Positions 29,870 through 40,600 are shown, counted from the stretch's first letter. The stretch is 64,000 nucleotides of DNA from Psychrobacter sp. GP33 (GCF_014119005.1 NZ_JACGYX010000001.1:434001-498000), one strand, 5' to 3'. Made by a program: numbers and translations. The notes: generated from the sequence alone by a model not told the origin.

Positions 29870-30661
29870 AGAAATTGTTATTTGCCCCCGTGTTCTACGT
29901 ATATAAAGTCTAGATAGTTAGTTTAATACTGTCATTTTAATCTTATATTTTTATCTAATAATGCCACTAAAATATGGCTAGTTTAACTTGACGCCTTTAA
30001 TTCATTGCTCTTTATATTCTGCTTTTTAATAATTTCTATAAGCTTATGTTTCGCAGTCACTACTCTGCTATCGTTGCAGACTCTATTAAATAAAACCCCT
30101 TCACTTTGATTGCTTATCATTATCTTGCAATTCTTACTCTGTTTTCTGAAAGCCAGATACAGTAACGTTTCTAGACTCAAATTTATTCTTCATTTGTCCA
30201 TTTTTCTGCTTACTTTTTTCTATCTATTAGTCGCTACTTTATAAACGCATATCTTTATTCATTATGAGCATTTTTACCGTTCCATTGATAACCATTACAG
30301 TGGATTTCAAAGTTTTTCATGACGCTTGTAAAGGTGAAAGATAAGCTTTGATACATTTTACAACGTGTTAATGGATTGACTATCTTTGTTTATCATGTTG
30401 ATATGAAGTCAAGAGTCTGACAACAACTTTTCTTATTTTTAATAAATAGTTACTAATAGCTAAGGTAGGTGCAATTACTGATAATTGAGGTAATTACATC
30501 GATAGCTGTGAACAACTTGAATAAGTAATGTAATAAGATATTAATCAGTGTTGAACTCTGCCTGTGAACCTTGAACAATGTAGCGCATGTCCTAATATAG
30601 TATTCATGTGATTCATCATACTATCTCACTATTGAGATAGGTATAACCGTAGGAACTCCTT
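29870..30661. other. Long gene-free spacer between clpS and clpA
   Basis: 792 very AT-rich bases. A 65-codon minus-strand frame at 29983-30180 starts with TTG, has no ribosome site and no recognisable motif, so I leave it out. GTTGAAC and TTGAAC occur around 30551-30577. The only clear structure is the dyad at 30621-30640 close to clpA. A small RNA or decayed gene could lie here, but I cannot support one. Confidence 0.4.
30621..30640 (+). promoter_or_regulatory. Dyad/hairpin just upstream of clpA
   Basis: Perfect 8-bp arms CTATCTCA / TGAGATAG with a CTAT loop end 21 bases before the clpA ATG and 10 bases before its AGGA. It could be an operator or a leader hairpin that modulates translation. 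Confidence 0.5.
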
Positions 30662-33211
30662 ATGTTAAGTCGTCATCTTGAAGTCTCTCTGCGTTTAGCC
30701 ATGACACTTGCGCGTCAAAAGTCGCATGAGTATCTTACGGTTGAACACTTATTATTGGCATTATTAGAAAATACGCATGCGGCTAACACTTTGACTGCTT
30801 GCAATGCGAATGTATCTAGTTTGCGTACTGAGCTTGAGGCATATATTACTAAGCATACGCCAACTGTAGATGCGGATATAGAACAGTCGCCACAGCCGAC
30901 CCAGAGCTTTGATCGTATTTTGCAGCGTGCAATATTTCATGTACAGTCTATTGGTGGTGGTCGCTTGGTTGAAGGCTCAGATATTCTTGTCTCTATGTTT
31001 TCAGAGCATGATACCTATGCGGTTTACTTGCTGAAAAAGCAAGGTATTAGCCGTTTAGAATTGACCCAATATCTCTCACATGGTCAAGATAAAGAAGAGT
31101 CCTCTGAGGAACCACGAGCGTCCATGACGGGTGAGCGTCGTAGTGCATCTGAGCGTACCAGTAAAGATCCACTAGTAGAATTTGCAAGTAATTTAAATCA
31201 GCGCGCAGCGGAGGGTAAAACTGATCCATTGATTGGTCGTGGTCCCGAGATTGAGCGTGCCGCGCAAGTATTATGCCGCCGCCGTAAAAACAACCCGCTA
31301 TTGGTCGGTGAGCCGGGTGTTGGTAAAACATCTATTGCTGAAGGATTAGCATGGTTGATTATCAATGACAAAGCGCCAAAACCATTAAGTGGTTGTGTGA
31401 TTTATAGCCTTGATATAGGTGCATTAATAGCGGGTACTAAATATCGCGGTGATTTTGAAAAACGTATGAAATCATTGCTTGATGCGCTCAAAAATAAACC
31501 CAATGCTATCTTATTTATCGATGAGATTCATATGATTATTGGCGCAGGCTCGTCCATGAGTAGTAATATGGACGTGTCTAATCTTATTAAACCTGCGCTT
31601 GCTAACGGTGAGTTACGCTGTGTGGGTTCGACTACCTTTACTGAATACCGTCAAGTATTTGAGAAAGATCATGCATTATCTCGTCGTTTTCAAAAAATTG
31701 ATGTTAAAGAACCTAGCATTGATGAAAGTATCGACATCTTACGTGGTCTAAAATCACGTTATGAGGAGTTTCATAATGTTGAATATACAGATGAGGCTTT
31801 GGTAAGCGCTGTACAGTTATCAGCTAAGCACATTCATGAACGATTCCTGCCCGATAAGGCGATTGATGTTATTGACGAAGCGGGTGCCTATAAGCGTTTG
31901 GGCGTAATTCCTGACGCTGATGACATCAATGCCGAAGATAGCTTGATTGCTGATTTAGAGCAAGTACTTAATGATGATGTGCTTGCTGATACCGACATTG
32001 ATAATGAAATGCAGGATGAAGCCGCAGCCGCCAAAGCTGAAGACAAATCTAAAACTGATACGCGTAAAGTTAAAAAACAAAAACCACCAATGAAAATTGA
32101 TGTGGCAGATATCGAAGCTATTGTTGCCAAGTTAGCACGTATTCCACCCAAATCTGTATCCAGTGATGATAAGAGTGTTCTCGAACATTTAGATCGTGAT
32201 TTAAAGCGTTTAGTCTTTGGACAAGACGAAGCCATTGCTACGCTTGCAGATGCGATTAAATTGTCACGAGCGGGGCTTAAAGCACCAGAAAAACCAATCG
32301 GCTCGTTTATGTTTGCCGGTCCAACCGGGGTTGGTAAGACAGAAGTATCGCGCCAATTGGCAAATCTGTTAGGTGTTGAGTTAGTTCGTTTTGATATGTC
32401 AGAGTATATGGAAGCGCATACGGCGTCACGTTTGATTGGTGCACCGCCGGGTTATGTCGGTTTCGATCAAGGTGGTTTACTCACCGAGAAAATCAATCAG
32501 CATCCACATTGTGTTTTATTATTTGATGAAATAGAAAAAGCGCATCCTGATGTCTTTAACTTATTATTACAAGTCATGGATCACGGCACATTGACAGATA
32601 ATAACGGTCGGATTGCAAGCTTTAAGCAAGTGATTGTTATTATGACGACTAACGTAGGCGCTGAGAGTATTAGCCGCTCGTCTATGGGCTTCACCGAACA
32701 AGACCATAGCCGTGATAATAATGAGTCGTTAAAACGCGTATTTAGTCCTGAATTCCGTAACCGTTTAGACGCTATTATTCAATTCAATCCACTTGATACG
32801 TCAATTGTCGTGTCCGTTGTTGATAAATTCTTGGTTGAATTGCAAGTTCAGCTTGATGATAAGCAAGTGACCTTAGAGATTGATGATGAGGTACGTGAAT
32901 ATCTAGCCGAAAAAGGCTATGATCGTTTGATGGGTGCGCGTCCAATGCAGCGTCTGATTCAAGATGAAATCAAGAAACCTTTGGCAAATATGATTTTGTT
33001 TGGCGACTTGGTAAATGGTGGCGTTGTTCATCTGACGTTAGAGCCAAAAGACGAAGCAACAGATGCAGATGGCGTCTCTATTACTAAATCTATTTCTGAT
33101 ACCTATGGCAGTAGTATCAGTAGTGATAAAGGTTCAGCAGATAGCCGAATCATCTTAACAGTGGTGGAAACTCATGAGCCACGCTCAGACTCTGAATCAG
33201 TAGCCAGCTAG
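30662..33211 (+). CDS. clpA: ClpA, ATP-dependent Clp protease unfoldase subunit
   Basis: AAA+ hexameric unfoldase that feeds ClpP. It has 849 residues against about 758 in E. coli. The N-domain is residues 1-145. The first AAA+ module has Walker A GEPGVGKT at 216-223 and Walker B FIDEIH at 285-290. The second has GPTGVGKT at 553-560 and LLFDEIE. The ClpP-docking loop is represented by MGF in RSSMGFTEQ, at the place of the IGL/IGF tripeptide. The extra length is a charged insert at about 418-477, between the two modules, and a Ser/Asp-rich C-terminal tail of about 50 residues. AGGA precedes the ATG. It pairs functionally with clpS upstream. Confidence 0.96.
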   Translation: MLSRHLEVSLRLAMTLARQKSHEYLTVEHLLLALLENTHAANTLTACNANVSSLRTELEAYITKHTPTVDADIEQSPQPTQSFDRILQRAIFHVQSIGGGRLVEGSDILVSMFSEHDTYAVYLLKKQGISRLELTQYLSHGQDKEESSEEPRASMTGERRSASERTSKDPLVEFASNLNQRAAEGKTDPLIGRGPEIERAAQVLCRRRKNNPLLVGEPGVGKTSIAEGLAWLIINDKAPKPLSGCVIYSLDIGALIAGTKYRGDFEKRMKSLLDALKNKPNAILFIDEIHMIIGAGSSMSSNMDVSNLIKPALANGELRCVGSTTFTEYRQVFEKDHALSRRFQKIDVKEPSIDESIDILRGLKSRYEEFHNVEYTDEALVSAVQLSAKHIHERFLPDKAIDVIDEAGAYKRLGVIPDADDINAEDSLIADLEQVLNDDVLADTDIDNEMQDEAAAAKAEDKSKTDTRKVKKQKPPMKIDVADIEAIVAKLARIPPKSVSSDDKSVLEHLDRDLKRLVFGQDEAIATLADAIKLSRAGLKAPEKPIGSFMFAGPTGVGKTEVSRQLANLLGVELVRFDMSEYMEAHTASRLIGAPPGYVGFDQGGLLTEKINQHPHCVLLFDEIEKAHPDVFNLLLQVMDHGTLTDNNGRIASFKQVIVIMTTNVGAESISRSSMGFTEQDHSRDNNESLKRVFSPEFRNRLDAIIQFNPLDTSIVVSVVDKFLVELQVQLDDKQVTLEIDDEVREYLAEKGYDRLMGARPMQRLIQDEIKKPLANMILFGDLVNGGVVHLTLEPKDEATDADGVSITKSISDTYGSSISSDKGSADSRIILTVVETHEPRSDSESVAS

Positions 33212-33233
33212 TATAACTTGCTTTTTTATAAAG

Positions 33234-33260
33234 AACGGTTACTACGGTAGCCGTTTTTTT
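33234..33260 (+). terminator. Rho-independent terminator of clpA
   Basis: Stem AACGGTTAC / GTAGCCGTT with a TACG loop (one G-U pair) is followed by a run of T, 23 bases past the clpA stop. Confidence 0.9.
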
Positions 33261-33384
33261 ATGCGAAGTTTTTGGTATGGTTCTTTTTAGCATAGTTCGT
33301 AATGTTTATACTGAATTTATGCCTTGTTTTTTGTTACTATCACTTAATATTCATTAATACTTACTATTAATAAAAAGGTAACGC

Positions 33385-34143
33385 ATGATGCAGTTATTTG
33401 AGAATGAAAAAACGATATCTGCTACTACTACCAAAACAGCAGCAGAAAAACAGGCAATTTTAGATAAGGTGCGCCTACCCGAAGATTGGAAACAGGCGCT
33501 TGTAGAGGAATTAACCTCCGAAAATATGGATGCACTACGGGAGTTCTTAAAGCAGGCTTATCAGTCTGATATTAGCGTCTATCCACCAGCGCCGTTAATG
33601 TTTAATGCCTTTAATTTAACTCCTTTATCACAAGTAAAAGTAGTCATCTTAGGTCAAGATCCCTATCATCGCCCAGGGCAAGCAATGGGATTGTCTTTTT
33701 CGGTTCCAAAGGCGATTCCTAAGCCACCGTCATTGAATAATGTACTAAAAGAGATGGCAAGTGATATCGGTACTAAACCTTCGGCGCATGGAGATTTGAC
33801 CTCTTGGGCACAGCAAGGGGTACTGTTACTTAATAGCTCATTGACGGTGAATGAGGGAGAGCCAAATAGTCACCAAAATGCAGGCTGGGAGCCATTTACT
33901 GATACTGTGATTAACATTATTAATGAACAAACGGAGCACACCGTATTTATCCTGTGGGGTAGTAAAGCTCAGAAGAAAGGTAAGTATATCAATACTGATA
34001 AGCATTTAATTTTAACCGCTGTTCATCCATCACCGCTGGCTGCCAATCGGGGCGGGTTTTTTGGCTCTAAACCCTTTTCTAAAACTAATGATTATCTCGT
34101 GCAATATGGCAAAATACCGATAGACTGGCAGTTGCCACAGTAG
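33385..34143 (+). CDS. ung: Uracil-DNA glycosylase Ung (family 1)
   Basis: Base-excision repair enzyme that removes uracil from DNA. The 252-residue protein carries the catalytic water-activating motif GQDPYH with Asp92. The DNA-intercalation motif HPSPLAANRG has His214 and is followed by FFGSKPFS. AAAGGT lies before the ATG. Two tandem ATG codons open the frame; the first was kept. The N-terminal 20 residues are not conserved. tadA begins 43 bases downstream and may be co-transcribed, as no terminator lies between. Confidence 0.97.
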   Translation: MMQLFENEKTISATTTKTAAEKQAILDKVRLPEDWKQALVEELTSENMDALREFLKQAYQSDISVYPPAPLMFNAFNLTPLSQVKVVILGQDPYHRPGQAMGLSFSVPKAIPKPPSLNNVLKEMASDIGTKPSAHGDLTSWAQQGVLLLNSSLTVNEGEPNSHQNAGWEPFTDTVINIINEQTEHTVFILWGSKAQKKGKYINTDKHLILTAVHPSPLAANRGGFFGSKPFSKTNDYLVQYGKIPIDWQLPQ

Positions 34144-34186
34144 TTGATTATTAATAAAATAAATAGTAAGTTGAGCGGCAATAAGT

Positions 34187-34732
34187 ATGTATATCAACAC
34201 CCGACTGATACAGCCACACCTTATCCCGACCAATAGTATAAGTGCCGCCAAATTTTGGTCTAGTCAAGATGTCAAATGGATGCAATATGCGTTGGAGCTA
34301 GCAAGACAAGGCGCTAAATGTGGGGAAGTGCCTGTGGGTGCGGTGCTGGTTCATGAGCAAGCGATCATTGGTGAAGGCTTTAATGAGCCGATTGGACGCT
34401 GCGATGCCACGGCTCATGCTGAAATTGTCGCCTTAAGGGATACGTGTCAACGTTTAAGTAATTACCGTTTACCACAGCAAACGACATTATATGTGACATT
34501 AGAGCCATGTACCATGTGTATCGGGGCGCTGATTCACGCGCGGGTTAATAGGCTGGTTTATGCTGCTTTTGAGCCGAGAGCAGGTATGGTTGGTAGTCAA
34601 ATAAACTTACCGATGCAGCCTTTTTATAATCATACGATTGAAGTACAGCAAGGTTTGTGTGCTGAGCATAGTAGCCAGATGCTAAAGGAATTTTTTCGTA
34701 AGCGCAGACAAAGTTCAAAGAAAAAAGTATGA
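34187..34732 (+). CDS. tadA: tRNA-specific adenosine deaminase TadA
   Basis: Zinc enzyme that converts the wobble adenosine of tRNA-Arg(ACG) to inosine. 181 residues. The zinc and catalytic motifs of the cytidine-deaminase fold are HAE at 77-79 and PCTMC with Cys108 and Cys111. The conserved RVNRLVYAA and DPRAG-like EPRAG follow. The N-terminal 28 residues are longer than in E. coli and the start is not fixed by a strong ribosome site; an internal start near WMQYAL is possible. It lies close behind ung. Confidence 0.93.
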   Translation: MYINTRLIQPHLIPTNSISAAKFWSSQDVKWMQYALELARQGAKCGEVPVGAVLVHEQAIIGEGFNEPIGRCDATAHAEIVALRDTCQRLSNYRLPQQTTLYVTLEPCTMCIGALIHARVNRLVYAAFEPRAGMVGSQINLPMQPFYNHTIEVQQGLCAEHSSQMLKEFFRKRRQSSKKKV

Positions 34733-34812
34733 AAAGTAGTTAGTAAATAATAAACAAGCATTGGTAAAATTTTAAGATAGCAGTCGAAGTACTAGTGATA
34801 GTAAGGTTTATT

Positions 34813-34821
34813 TGATATAAT
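34813..34821 (+). promoter_or_regulatory. Candidate extended -10 promoter for cmk
   Basis: TGATATAAT lies about 82 bases before the cmk ATG. It is a perfect extended -10; the -35 region is poor. Confidence 0.5.
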
Positions 34822-34902
34822 GGCGCTCTATTTAGCAGTGCTTACTTTATTCGTATTTAAGCAATTGATAAATAAGTCAATATTGTTTTATAAGTGCCTA
34901 CT

Positions 34903-35664
34903 ATGACCCTTGCTAGCTCTTTGTCTAAATGTGTATCAGCTGATAATAAGCTACAGTCATTACTTTATCCTGTTATTTGTATTGATGGACCGAGTGGTGC
35001 AGGCAAGGGTACGGTATCGTGGCGTTTGGCTCAAGCCTTAGGTTATCAGCTTCTCGACTCAGGCGCTTTATATCGTATCGTTGGTTTAAAAGCATTCGAG
35101 GTAGGACTGATTAGTATTGATGGTCAGCAGCCGATTAACGAAGATGCCATATTGGTATTGACGCAAAGTCTAGACATTGCTTTTAAACCTAATGTAGATT
35201 CAGGACGAGTCGATATTATTGTTAATAATGATGTCATAGGCGAGCAAGTACGGAATGAAACGGTTGGGGGATATGCCTCACAAATAGCTGTTTTTCCAAA
35301 AGTTCGTCAAGCATTATTAAAGCTGCAGCAGGATATGGCAACCCGCTCAGGGTTAATTGCTGATGGTCGCGATATGGGTACAGTTGTTTTTCCTGATGCC
35401 GATGTTAAAGTTTTTTTGACTGCCAGTGCTGAAGCTAGAGCGCAGCGCCGTGTGACTCAGCTGATGAATGCCGGACAAAATGCTGATTTTTCCACTATTT
35501 TAACGACGATTAAATCTCGTGATGAACGTGATGAAAATCGTACAACGGCGCCTTCAAAACCTGCCGATGATGCACTTGTGATTGATAGCTCGAACCTTGA
35601 TGCCGCTAAAGTATATCAACAGATTAAAGCCTATTGTCAGTCGCAAGGTATTTGTTTTCAGTAA
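34903..35664 (+). CDS. cmk: Cytidylate kinase Cmk
   Basis: Phosphorylates CMP and dCMP with ATP. The P-loop GPSGAGKG lies close to the N-terminus, followed by LLDSGALYR. The nucleotide-binding DGRDMGTVVFPDA and the lid region with RDERDENR follow. About 253 residues; the first 20 are an extra polar leader compared with E. coli Cmk. The longest frame opens with GTG at 34894, but ATG 34903 is more likely. cmk directly before rpsA is a conserved order. Confidence 0.95.
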   Translation: MTLASSLSKCVSADNKLQSLLYPVICIDGPSGAGKGTVSWRLAQALGYQLLDSGALYRIVGLKAFEVGLISIDGQQPINEDAILVLTQSLDIAFKPNVDSGRVDIIVNNDVIGEQVRNETVGGYASQIAVFPKVRQALLKLQQDMATRSGLIADGRDMGTVVFPDADVKVFLTASAEARAQRRVTQLMNAGQNADFSTILTTIKSRDERDENRTTAPSKPADDALVIDSSNLDAAKVYQQIKAYCQSQGICFQ

Positions 35665-35715
35665 GAGTAGAATGTTATTAAAATTAAATTAGCTTTTTGA
35701 ACCATAGCGTTAAGA

Positions 35716-35721
35716 TATAAT
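35716..35721 (+). promoter_or_regulatory. Candidate -10 box for rpsA
   Basis: A perfect TATAAT lies 268 bases before the rpsA ATG. The -35 is poor. If used, it would give a long untranslated leader containing the hairpin at 35889-35936. Confidence 0.4.
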
Positions 35722-35888
35722 AGATAGAATCGCCCTTTATATCTTTTTTTAGTATAAAATAATAGTTATTAAATATACGTCGTCTTATTATAAGATGTTG
35801 CTTAACGATTATGAAGACATGTGTTGCTAGCAAGTGCTACTGATGAATATTATCAAAGGTCTGCTTTTTAGCAACAACTGTTTTTTTA

Positions 35889-35936
35889 TATGAAGATATA
35901 AGATATAAAACCAGTATCTCGTTTTACATCTTCATA
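35889..35936 (+). promoter_or_regulatory. Hairpin in the rpsA leader
   Basis: Outer stem TATGAAGAT / ATCTTCATA (9 bp) encloses an inner stem TAAAAC / GTTTTA, ending 52 bases before the rpsA ATG. Ribosomal protein S1 is known to repress its own translation through leader structure in E. coli. This hairpin is a candidate counterpart by position only. Confidence 0.4.
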
Positions 35937-35988
35937 AATTTGATCCGTACTGTGCTGGACAGGATACGGCTATACAAAGGTAGACATA

Positions 35989-37677
35989 ATGGAATCATTT
36001 GCTGAACTATTTGAAGCAAGTATTGAAAATCAGGGTCTGGATATCGAACGTGGTTCGGTTATTACCGGTACTGTTGTTGCGATCGATAGTGATTGGATTA
36101 CAGTAGACACTGGTCTGAAATCTGAAGGCATCGTTGCACGTGAAGAATTTTTAAGCGACGAAGGCGAGCTTGAAGTAGAAGTTGGCGATAGCGTTGATGT
36201 CGTGGTTGAAGCGGTTGATAACGGTATGGGTAACACCTTACTGTCACGTGAAAAAGCCAAACGCGTCGAGACGTGGAATATCCTTGAAAAAATCTATGAT
36301 AATAATGAAATTGTCAAAGGTATTATTTCTAGCAAAGTAAAAGGTGGCTTCACAGTAGATATCGGTACTGTGCGCGCTTTCTTACCAGGTTCATTGGTAG
36401 ATGTTCGTCCTATCCGTGATACGACGCACCTAGAAGGTAAAGAGTTAGAATTTAAAGTTATCAAGCTTGATCAAAAACGTAACAACGTTGTGGTCAGCCG
36501 CCGTGCCGTTATGGAAGCTGAAAATTCAGCTGAGCGCGAAGAGCTATTGAACAAACTTGAAGAAGGTATCGAGATCGAAGGTATCGTTAAGAACCTTACT
36601 GATTATGGTGCATTCGTTGATCTTGGTGGTATTGATGGTCTATTGCACATCACTGATATGGCATGGCGCCGTATCAAGCACCCATCTGAAGTGGTTGAAG
36701 TGGGTCAAGACCTTAAAGTTAAAGTACTTAAATTTGACCGTGAGCGTAATCGCGTAAGCCTAGGTCTAAAACAATTGGGTACTGATCCTTGGGATAACGT
36801 TGGCGGCACTTACCCAGTAGGTAGTGTGGTTAAAGCACGCGTTACCAACTTGACTGATTATGGTTGTTTTGCTGAGATTTCTGAAGGCGTTGAAGGCCTA
36901 GTTCACGTATCAGAGATGGATCATACCAACAAAAATATTCATCCATCAAAAGTAGTTCAAGTGGGTGATGAAGTTGAAGTAATGATCCTTGATATCGACG
37001 AAGAACGTCGCCGTATCAGCTTAGGTATCAAACAAACTCTTGCTAATCCATGGGATGAGTTTGATAAGAAACATGAGCGTGGCGATAAAATCACTGGCAC
37101 AATCAAATCAATCACTGACTTCGGTATCTTTATCGGTTTAGACGGTGGTATTGATGGTCTAGTACATTTATCTGATATCTCTTGGAACGAAACTGGCGAA
37201 GAAGCTATCCGCAACTACAACAAAGGCGACACCGTAGAAGCAATGGTATTGTCTGTAGATTCAGAAGCCAATCGTATCAGCTTAGGCGTAAAACAATTAA
37301 CTTCTGATCCATTTAACGAATACCTAGTCAACAATGACCGTGGTGCCATCGTTAATGGTAAAGTAAAAGAAGTCGATGCTAAAGGTGCCACGATCGAACT
37401 TGCTGACGAAGTAGAAGCTTACTTACGTGCTTCAGAGATTCAACGTGACCGCGTTGAAGATGCAACTAAGCATTTAAATGTTGGTGATGATGTTGAAGCG
37501 AAAATCATCAGCGTTGATCGTAAAACACGTAACATCAGCCTGTCAATCAAAGCAAAAGATGAAGCTGAAGAGCGTCAAGCGATTAAAGAGCTAAGCAGCA
37601 GCAATGCGCCACAAGCAGCAGCAACTGATGCACAGCCAAAAACAATTGGTGATTTGATTAAAGAGCAAATGCAGTAA
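35989..37677 (+). CDS. rpsA: 30S ribosomal protein S1
   Basis: mRNA-binding ribosomal protein of 562 residues. The two N-terminal S1 domains are the ribosome-binding type. The four C-terminal domains are RNA-binding, with repeating signatures such as [33 protein letters not shown] and [17 protein letters not shown]. Between domains the repeat SLGxKQ followed by a DPW or NPW type motif recurs. AAGG lies nine bases before the ATG, a weak site typical of rpsA. Codon use looks like that of a highly expressed gene. It is followed by a strong terminator. Confidence 0.98.
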   Translation: MESFAELFEASIENQGLDIERGSVITGTVVAIDSDWITVDTGLKSEGIVAREEFLSDEGELEVEVGDSVDVVVEAVDNGMGNTLLSREKAKRVETWNILEKIYDNNEIVKGIISSKVKGGFTVDIGTVRAFLPGSLVDVRPIRDTTHLEGKELEFKVIKLDQKRNNVVVSRRAVMEAENSAEREELLNKLEEGIEIEGIVKNLTDYGAFVDLGGIDGLLHITDMAWRRIKHPSEVVEVGQDLKVKVLKFDRERNRVSLGLKQLGTDPWDNVGGTYPVGSVVKARVTNLTDYGCFAEISEGVEGLVHVSEMDHTNKNIHPSKVVQVGDEVEVMILDIDEERRRISLGIKQTLANPWDEFDKKHERGDKITGTIKSITDFGIFIGLDGGIDGLVHLSDISWNETGEEAIRNYNKGDTVEAMVLSVDSEANRISLGVKQLTSDPFNEYLVNNDRGAIVNGKVKEVDAKGATIELADEVEAYLRASEIQRDRVEDATKHLNVGDDVEAKIISVDRKTRNISLSIKAKDEAEERQAIKELSSSNAPQAAATDAQPKTIGDLIKEQMQ

Positions 37678-37705
37678 GTTTTACGCTCCCAAAAATCAAT
37701 AGTAA

Positions 37706-37735
37706 TAAAAAAAGCGACTTCGGTCGCTTTTTTTT
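37706..37735 (+). terminator. Rho-independent terminator of rpsA
   Basis: Stem AAAAAAGCGAC / GTCGCTTTTTT with a TTCG tetraloop is followed by more T, 29 bases past the stop. Ideal form. Confidence 0.95.
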
Positions 37736-37955
37736 GTCTACGTTTTAGCGATGCTTTAATTACTAGGTAGTGAAGTACAAAGTTAAACTTAAGTACTCTC
37801 TCTATTTATTACGCGCTAATATTTGCAACCTTGCGTTACAAAATGTAAAATGAAGCTAAGTACTTGAAACATTGTGAACTTTTAAGTATGGGCTACTATA
37901 TTTACCTAGCATCCTTTCGTTTTAATAATCATTAATCATTGAGGCAAGCGTAATA

Positions 37956-38261
37956 ATGCAACAAGCTATTAATAAGTCAGATTTTATTAACAATTTGAGT
38001 GCTAATTGTGACCATATGACCGATATGGTCATTGATGATGCCGTGCGTGAGATTTTAAATCTCATGACAGACACGTTGGCAAATGATGGTCGAGTAGAGG
38101 TTCGCGGTTTTGGCAGTTTTTGCTTGCATCATCGCCGTGCGCGTACGGGTCGTAATCCTAAGACAGGAGAAAGTGTGCCCGTTCCTGCCAAAGCAATTCC
38201 ACATTTTAAACCAGGTAAGGCTTTGCGAGAAGCCGTCAATGATAATATCGCTTTATCATAA
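37956..38261 (+). CDS. ihfB: Integration host factor beta subunit IhfB
   Basis: DNA-bending nucleoid protein of 101 residues. It acts as a heterodimer with IhfA. RGFGSFCLHHRRARTGRNPK and the PHFKPGKALRE tail are characteristic of the beta subunit rather than HU. The place directly after rpsA is conserved in gammaproteobacteria and supports the call. GAGGCAAG lies before the ATG. Confidence 0.95.
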   Translation: MQQAINKSDFINNLSANCDHMTDMVIDDAVREILNLMTDTLANDGRVEVRGFGSFCLHHRRARTGRNPKTGESVPVPAKAIPHFKPGKALREAVNDNIALS

Positions 38262-38371
38262 AACCGAATAGATAATAACTACAATTGTTCAATAGAATGA
38301 ATGCTAATATTTATTACTAATCCAAGCGAGTGGCTTACTCGTTACTATGAATTTTAGGGGAGATAATTATT

Positions 38372-38812
38372 ATGCGCATTTTATTATTGATATTATTATT
38401 TTTGAGCTTCGCTTATGCACTAGGTCTCGTATTGGCTAATAATACGGAAATTGGGGTTAATCTATTGTTCTCGCAAGCGCCTACTATGAATTTGGGGCTC
38501 TTGTTAATCCTTGGTCTGATTCTTGGTATTGTCATCGGCATTCTGTTGGCATTATTAATATTCCGCGTGCTACAGAATAAGTGGGAAATCTCTCGGTTAC
38601 AAAAGCTGAATAAAAATTTGGAAGAGCAGCTAGTGCAAGCGCATGTGGTAATTGACCGTCAGGCGCATGCCCCTACTGTAGAAGAAGCGGTTTATGGTAC
38701 CAATGCGGTGCCCTCTAATACGGAAGGATTGCATTTATACGAGACCACAGGGCAGCTGACTACTAATTATGCTGACGATCCTAAGGTTTTAACTAAGCAG
38801 AAACGTGATTGA
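38372..38812 (+). CDS. lapA: LapA-domain (DUF1049) membrane protein
   Basis: A 146-residue inner-membrane protein with two hydrophobic helices (about 1-22 and 42-66), followed by a short coiled coil (ISRLQKLNKNLEEQL) and a polar tail. This is the layout of E. coli LapA/YciS, linked with LapB/YciM in control of lipopolysaccharide synthesis. It lies in the usual place after ihfB, but lapB does not follow; pyrF does. GGGGAG precedes the ATG. Confidence 0.85.
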   Translation: MRILLLILLFLSFAYALGLVLANNTEIGVNLLFSQAPTMNLGLLLILGLILGIVIGILLALLIFRVLQNKWEISRLQKLNKNLEEQLVQAHVVIDRQAHAPTVEEAVYGTNAVPSNTEGLHLYETTGQLTTNYADDPKVLTKQKRD

Positions 38813-38918
38813 TTATAATAAAAGTTATTGTAATGGAAACGATTAGAATAAATATGAGCTGAGTGCTATTCATGAAATAGCGCTCAATAATAAAATTTTG
38901 AAACAAAATGGTAAATTC

Positions 38919-39647
38919 ATGATTGATATGACTGCTACTAGCACAGATAGTAATAGGGTAACTTCCCCTATTATCGTTGCATTAGATAACTTAACGGTGG
39001 AAGCTGCCTTGTCTTTGGCTGATAATTTAGATCCTGCTCTATGTAGGCTCAAGGTCGGCAAAGAGTTATTCACCCGTGCTGGACCTTCTATTGTGCAAGC
39101 GCTCCAACAGCGTAGCTTTGATGTATTTTTAGATTTAAAATTCCATGATATTCCGAATACCACGGCACAAGCAGTATTAGCCGCGGCTGATTTAGGGGTA
39201 TGGATGGTAAATGTCCATGCTAGTGCTGGCAGCGCTGCAATGTCGTTAGCTAAGCAAAAGCTGATTACTGGTCATTATGACACTTTATTGATTGCAGTGA
39301 CGGTGCTGACTTCTATGGGTCAAGAAGGTTTACCACAAATTGGCGTTAATGATTCTCTAGATGTACAAGTAAGCCGCTTAGCCCAGCTGACCCAGCAGTC
39401 GGGTTTGGATGGTGTTGTTTGTTCTGCTCAAGAGGCTAAAGTATTAAAAGTCTTGTGTGGGGCTGACTTTAAATTAGTAACGCCTGGTATTCGTATGTTA
39501 GAGGACAGTGCAGATGATCAGCACCGTATTTGTACGCCTGCGCAGGCATTGCAAGATGGTTCTGACTATTTGGTTATCGGTCGCTCTATTACTCAAGCTG
39601 ATGACCCTTTAGCGAAACTACAAACCATATTGCAAAGTATAGCGTAG
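38919..39647 (+). CDS. pyrF: Orotidine 5'-phosphate decarboxylase PyrF
   Basis: Last step of UMP synthesis. TIM-barrel enzyme with the catalytic Lys and Asp in [11 protein letters not shown], and VTPGIRM and YLVIGRSIT at the phosphate site. The frame is open from TTG 38898. I prefer the ATG at 38919, or 38928; neither has a strong ribosome site. About 242 residues, typical. Conserved in order with ihfB and lapA. Confidence 0.96.
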   Translation: MIDMTATSTDSNRVTSPIIVALDNLTVEAALSLADNLDPALCRLKVGKELFTRAGPSIVQALQQRSFDVFLDLKFHDIPNTTAQAVLAAADLGVWMVNVHASAGSAAMSLAKQKLITGHYDTLLIAVTVLTSMGQEGLPQIGVNDSLDVQVSRLAQLTQQSGLDGVVCSAQEAKVLKVLCGADFKLVTPGIRMLEDSADDQHRICTPAQALQDGSDYLVIGRSITQADDPLAKLQTILQSIA

Positions 39648-39699
39648 CCATTAGATATAGTAGGTATATACAGTAGTAATAAAGAATGCCTTTAACTAT

Positions 39700-39727
39700 A
39701 AAAAAGCAGCCTTAAGTTGCTTTTTTT
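39700..39727 (+). terminator. Rho-independent terminator of pyrF
   Basis: Stem AAGCAGC / GTTGCTT (one G-U pair) with a CTTAA loop, A-rich on the left and seven T on the right. Confidence 0.88.
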
Positions 39728-39802
39728 ATTTTTTGACGAGCGAGTATTAAGTGCTACACTAAATATCCTAATTTATTAAATTCACTACCTCTACTGTATC
39801 CT

Positions 39803-40600
39803 ATGAAAGTACAAATATTAAGTGATCTACATATAGATAGCTATGTTCGACAGTCGCATCCAATAGGTTGTATCCCGAAAACCGATGCAGATATTGTGTT
39901 AGTGGCGGGTGATACCGCAAATAGTGATAGCGGTATGGCTTGGTTACAAGAGCAAGCTGCGCACTTAGCAGTGCCTATTGTTACTGTTGCTGGTAATCAT
40001 GAGTACTTTAATGAAGATGTGCTGCATTTTGACGAAAAGCTGGCGACTTGGGATAATTATGATGCCGTGTCTAATCAAGGGCTTAAAGTGCTTCAGTGCC
40101 AGCATATAGACATTGGAAAAATACGCATTTTAGGTTGTACTTTATGGACGGATTATCAATATCAAGCAGATGCGGACACAATGGCAGTCGCTAAGCGTTT
40201 TATGCGTGATTATAAGCAAATTTATGCGGGTAATGAGCTTTTTTCACCTGAATTATCAATGCAGCTACATGCCAAGCAGCGGCAATGGTTACAACAGGCA
40301 TTAATAGAATCAAAGCAACTGGATAAAACCATCGTGGTAATGAGCCATCATAGTATTAGCCCATTATCAGTGTCTGAAAAATACTCTGATTTGCCAAGTA
40401 ATGCGGCATTTGTGAGTGATTTTTCAGGGTGGATGGCAGAGCCTTGGGCACCAAAACTATGGATTCATGGGCATACGCACGAGGCATTTGATTATCAGCT
40501 GCATAATACGCGTGTGGTCGTTAACCCGCGTGCGTATCCAAATGAAGTCAGTAGTACTGCTCTATCTTTCGCTTGGGATAAAGTGGTTATTCTTGATTAA
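39803..40600 (+). CDS. Metallophosphoesterase family protein
   Basis: Calcineurin-like phosphoesterase of 265 residues. All metal-ligand blocks are visible: DLH with Asp8 and His10, GDT at 36-38, GNHE at 64-67, MSHH, and GHTH near residue 228. The natural substrate cannot be read from the sequence. It sits between terminators, so it is probably transcribed alone or with the following phosphatase gene, which starts 126 bases on. Confidence 0.88.
   Translation: MKVQILSDLHIDSYVRQSHPIGCIPKTDADIVLVAGDTANSDSGMAWLQEQAAHLAVPIVTVAGNHEYFNEDVLHFDEKLATWDNYDAVSNQGLKVLQCQHIDIGKIRILGCTLWTDYQYQADADTMAVAKRFMRDYKQIYAGNELFSPELSMQLHAKQRQWLQQALIESKQLDKTIVVMSHHSISPLSVSEKYSDLPSNAAFVSDFSGWMAEPWAPKLWIHGHTHEAFDYQLHNTRVVVNPRAYPNEVSSTALSFAWDKVVILD

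Noticed and set aside
29983..30180. 65-codon minus-strand frame in the clpS-clpA spacer
   Set aside because: TTG start, no ribosome site, and a composition that matches AT-rich non-coding DNA. No family recognised.
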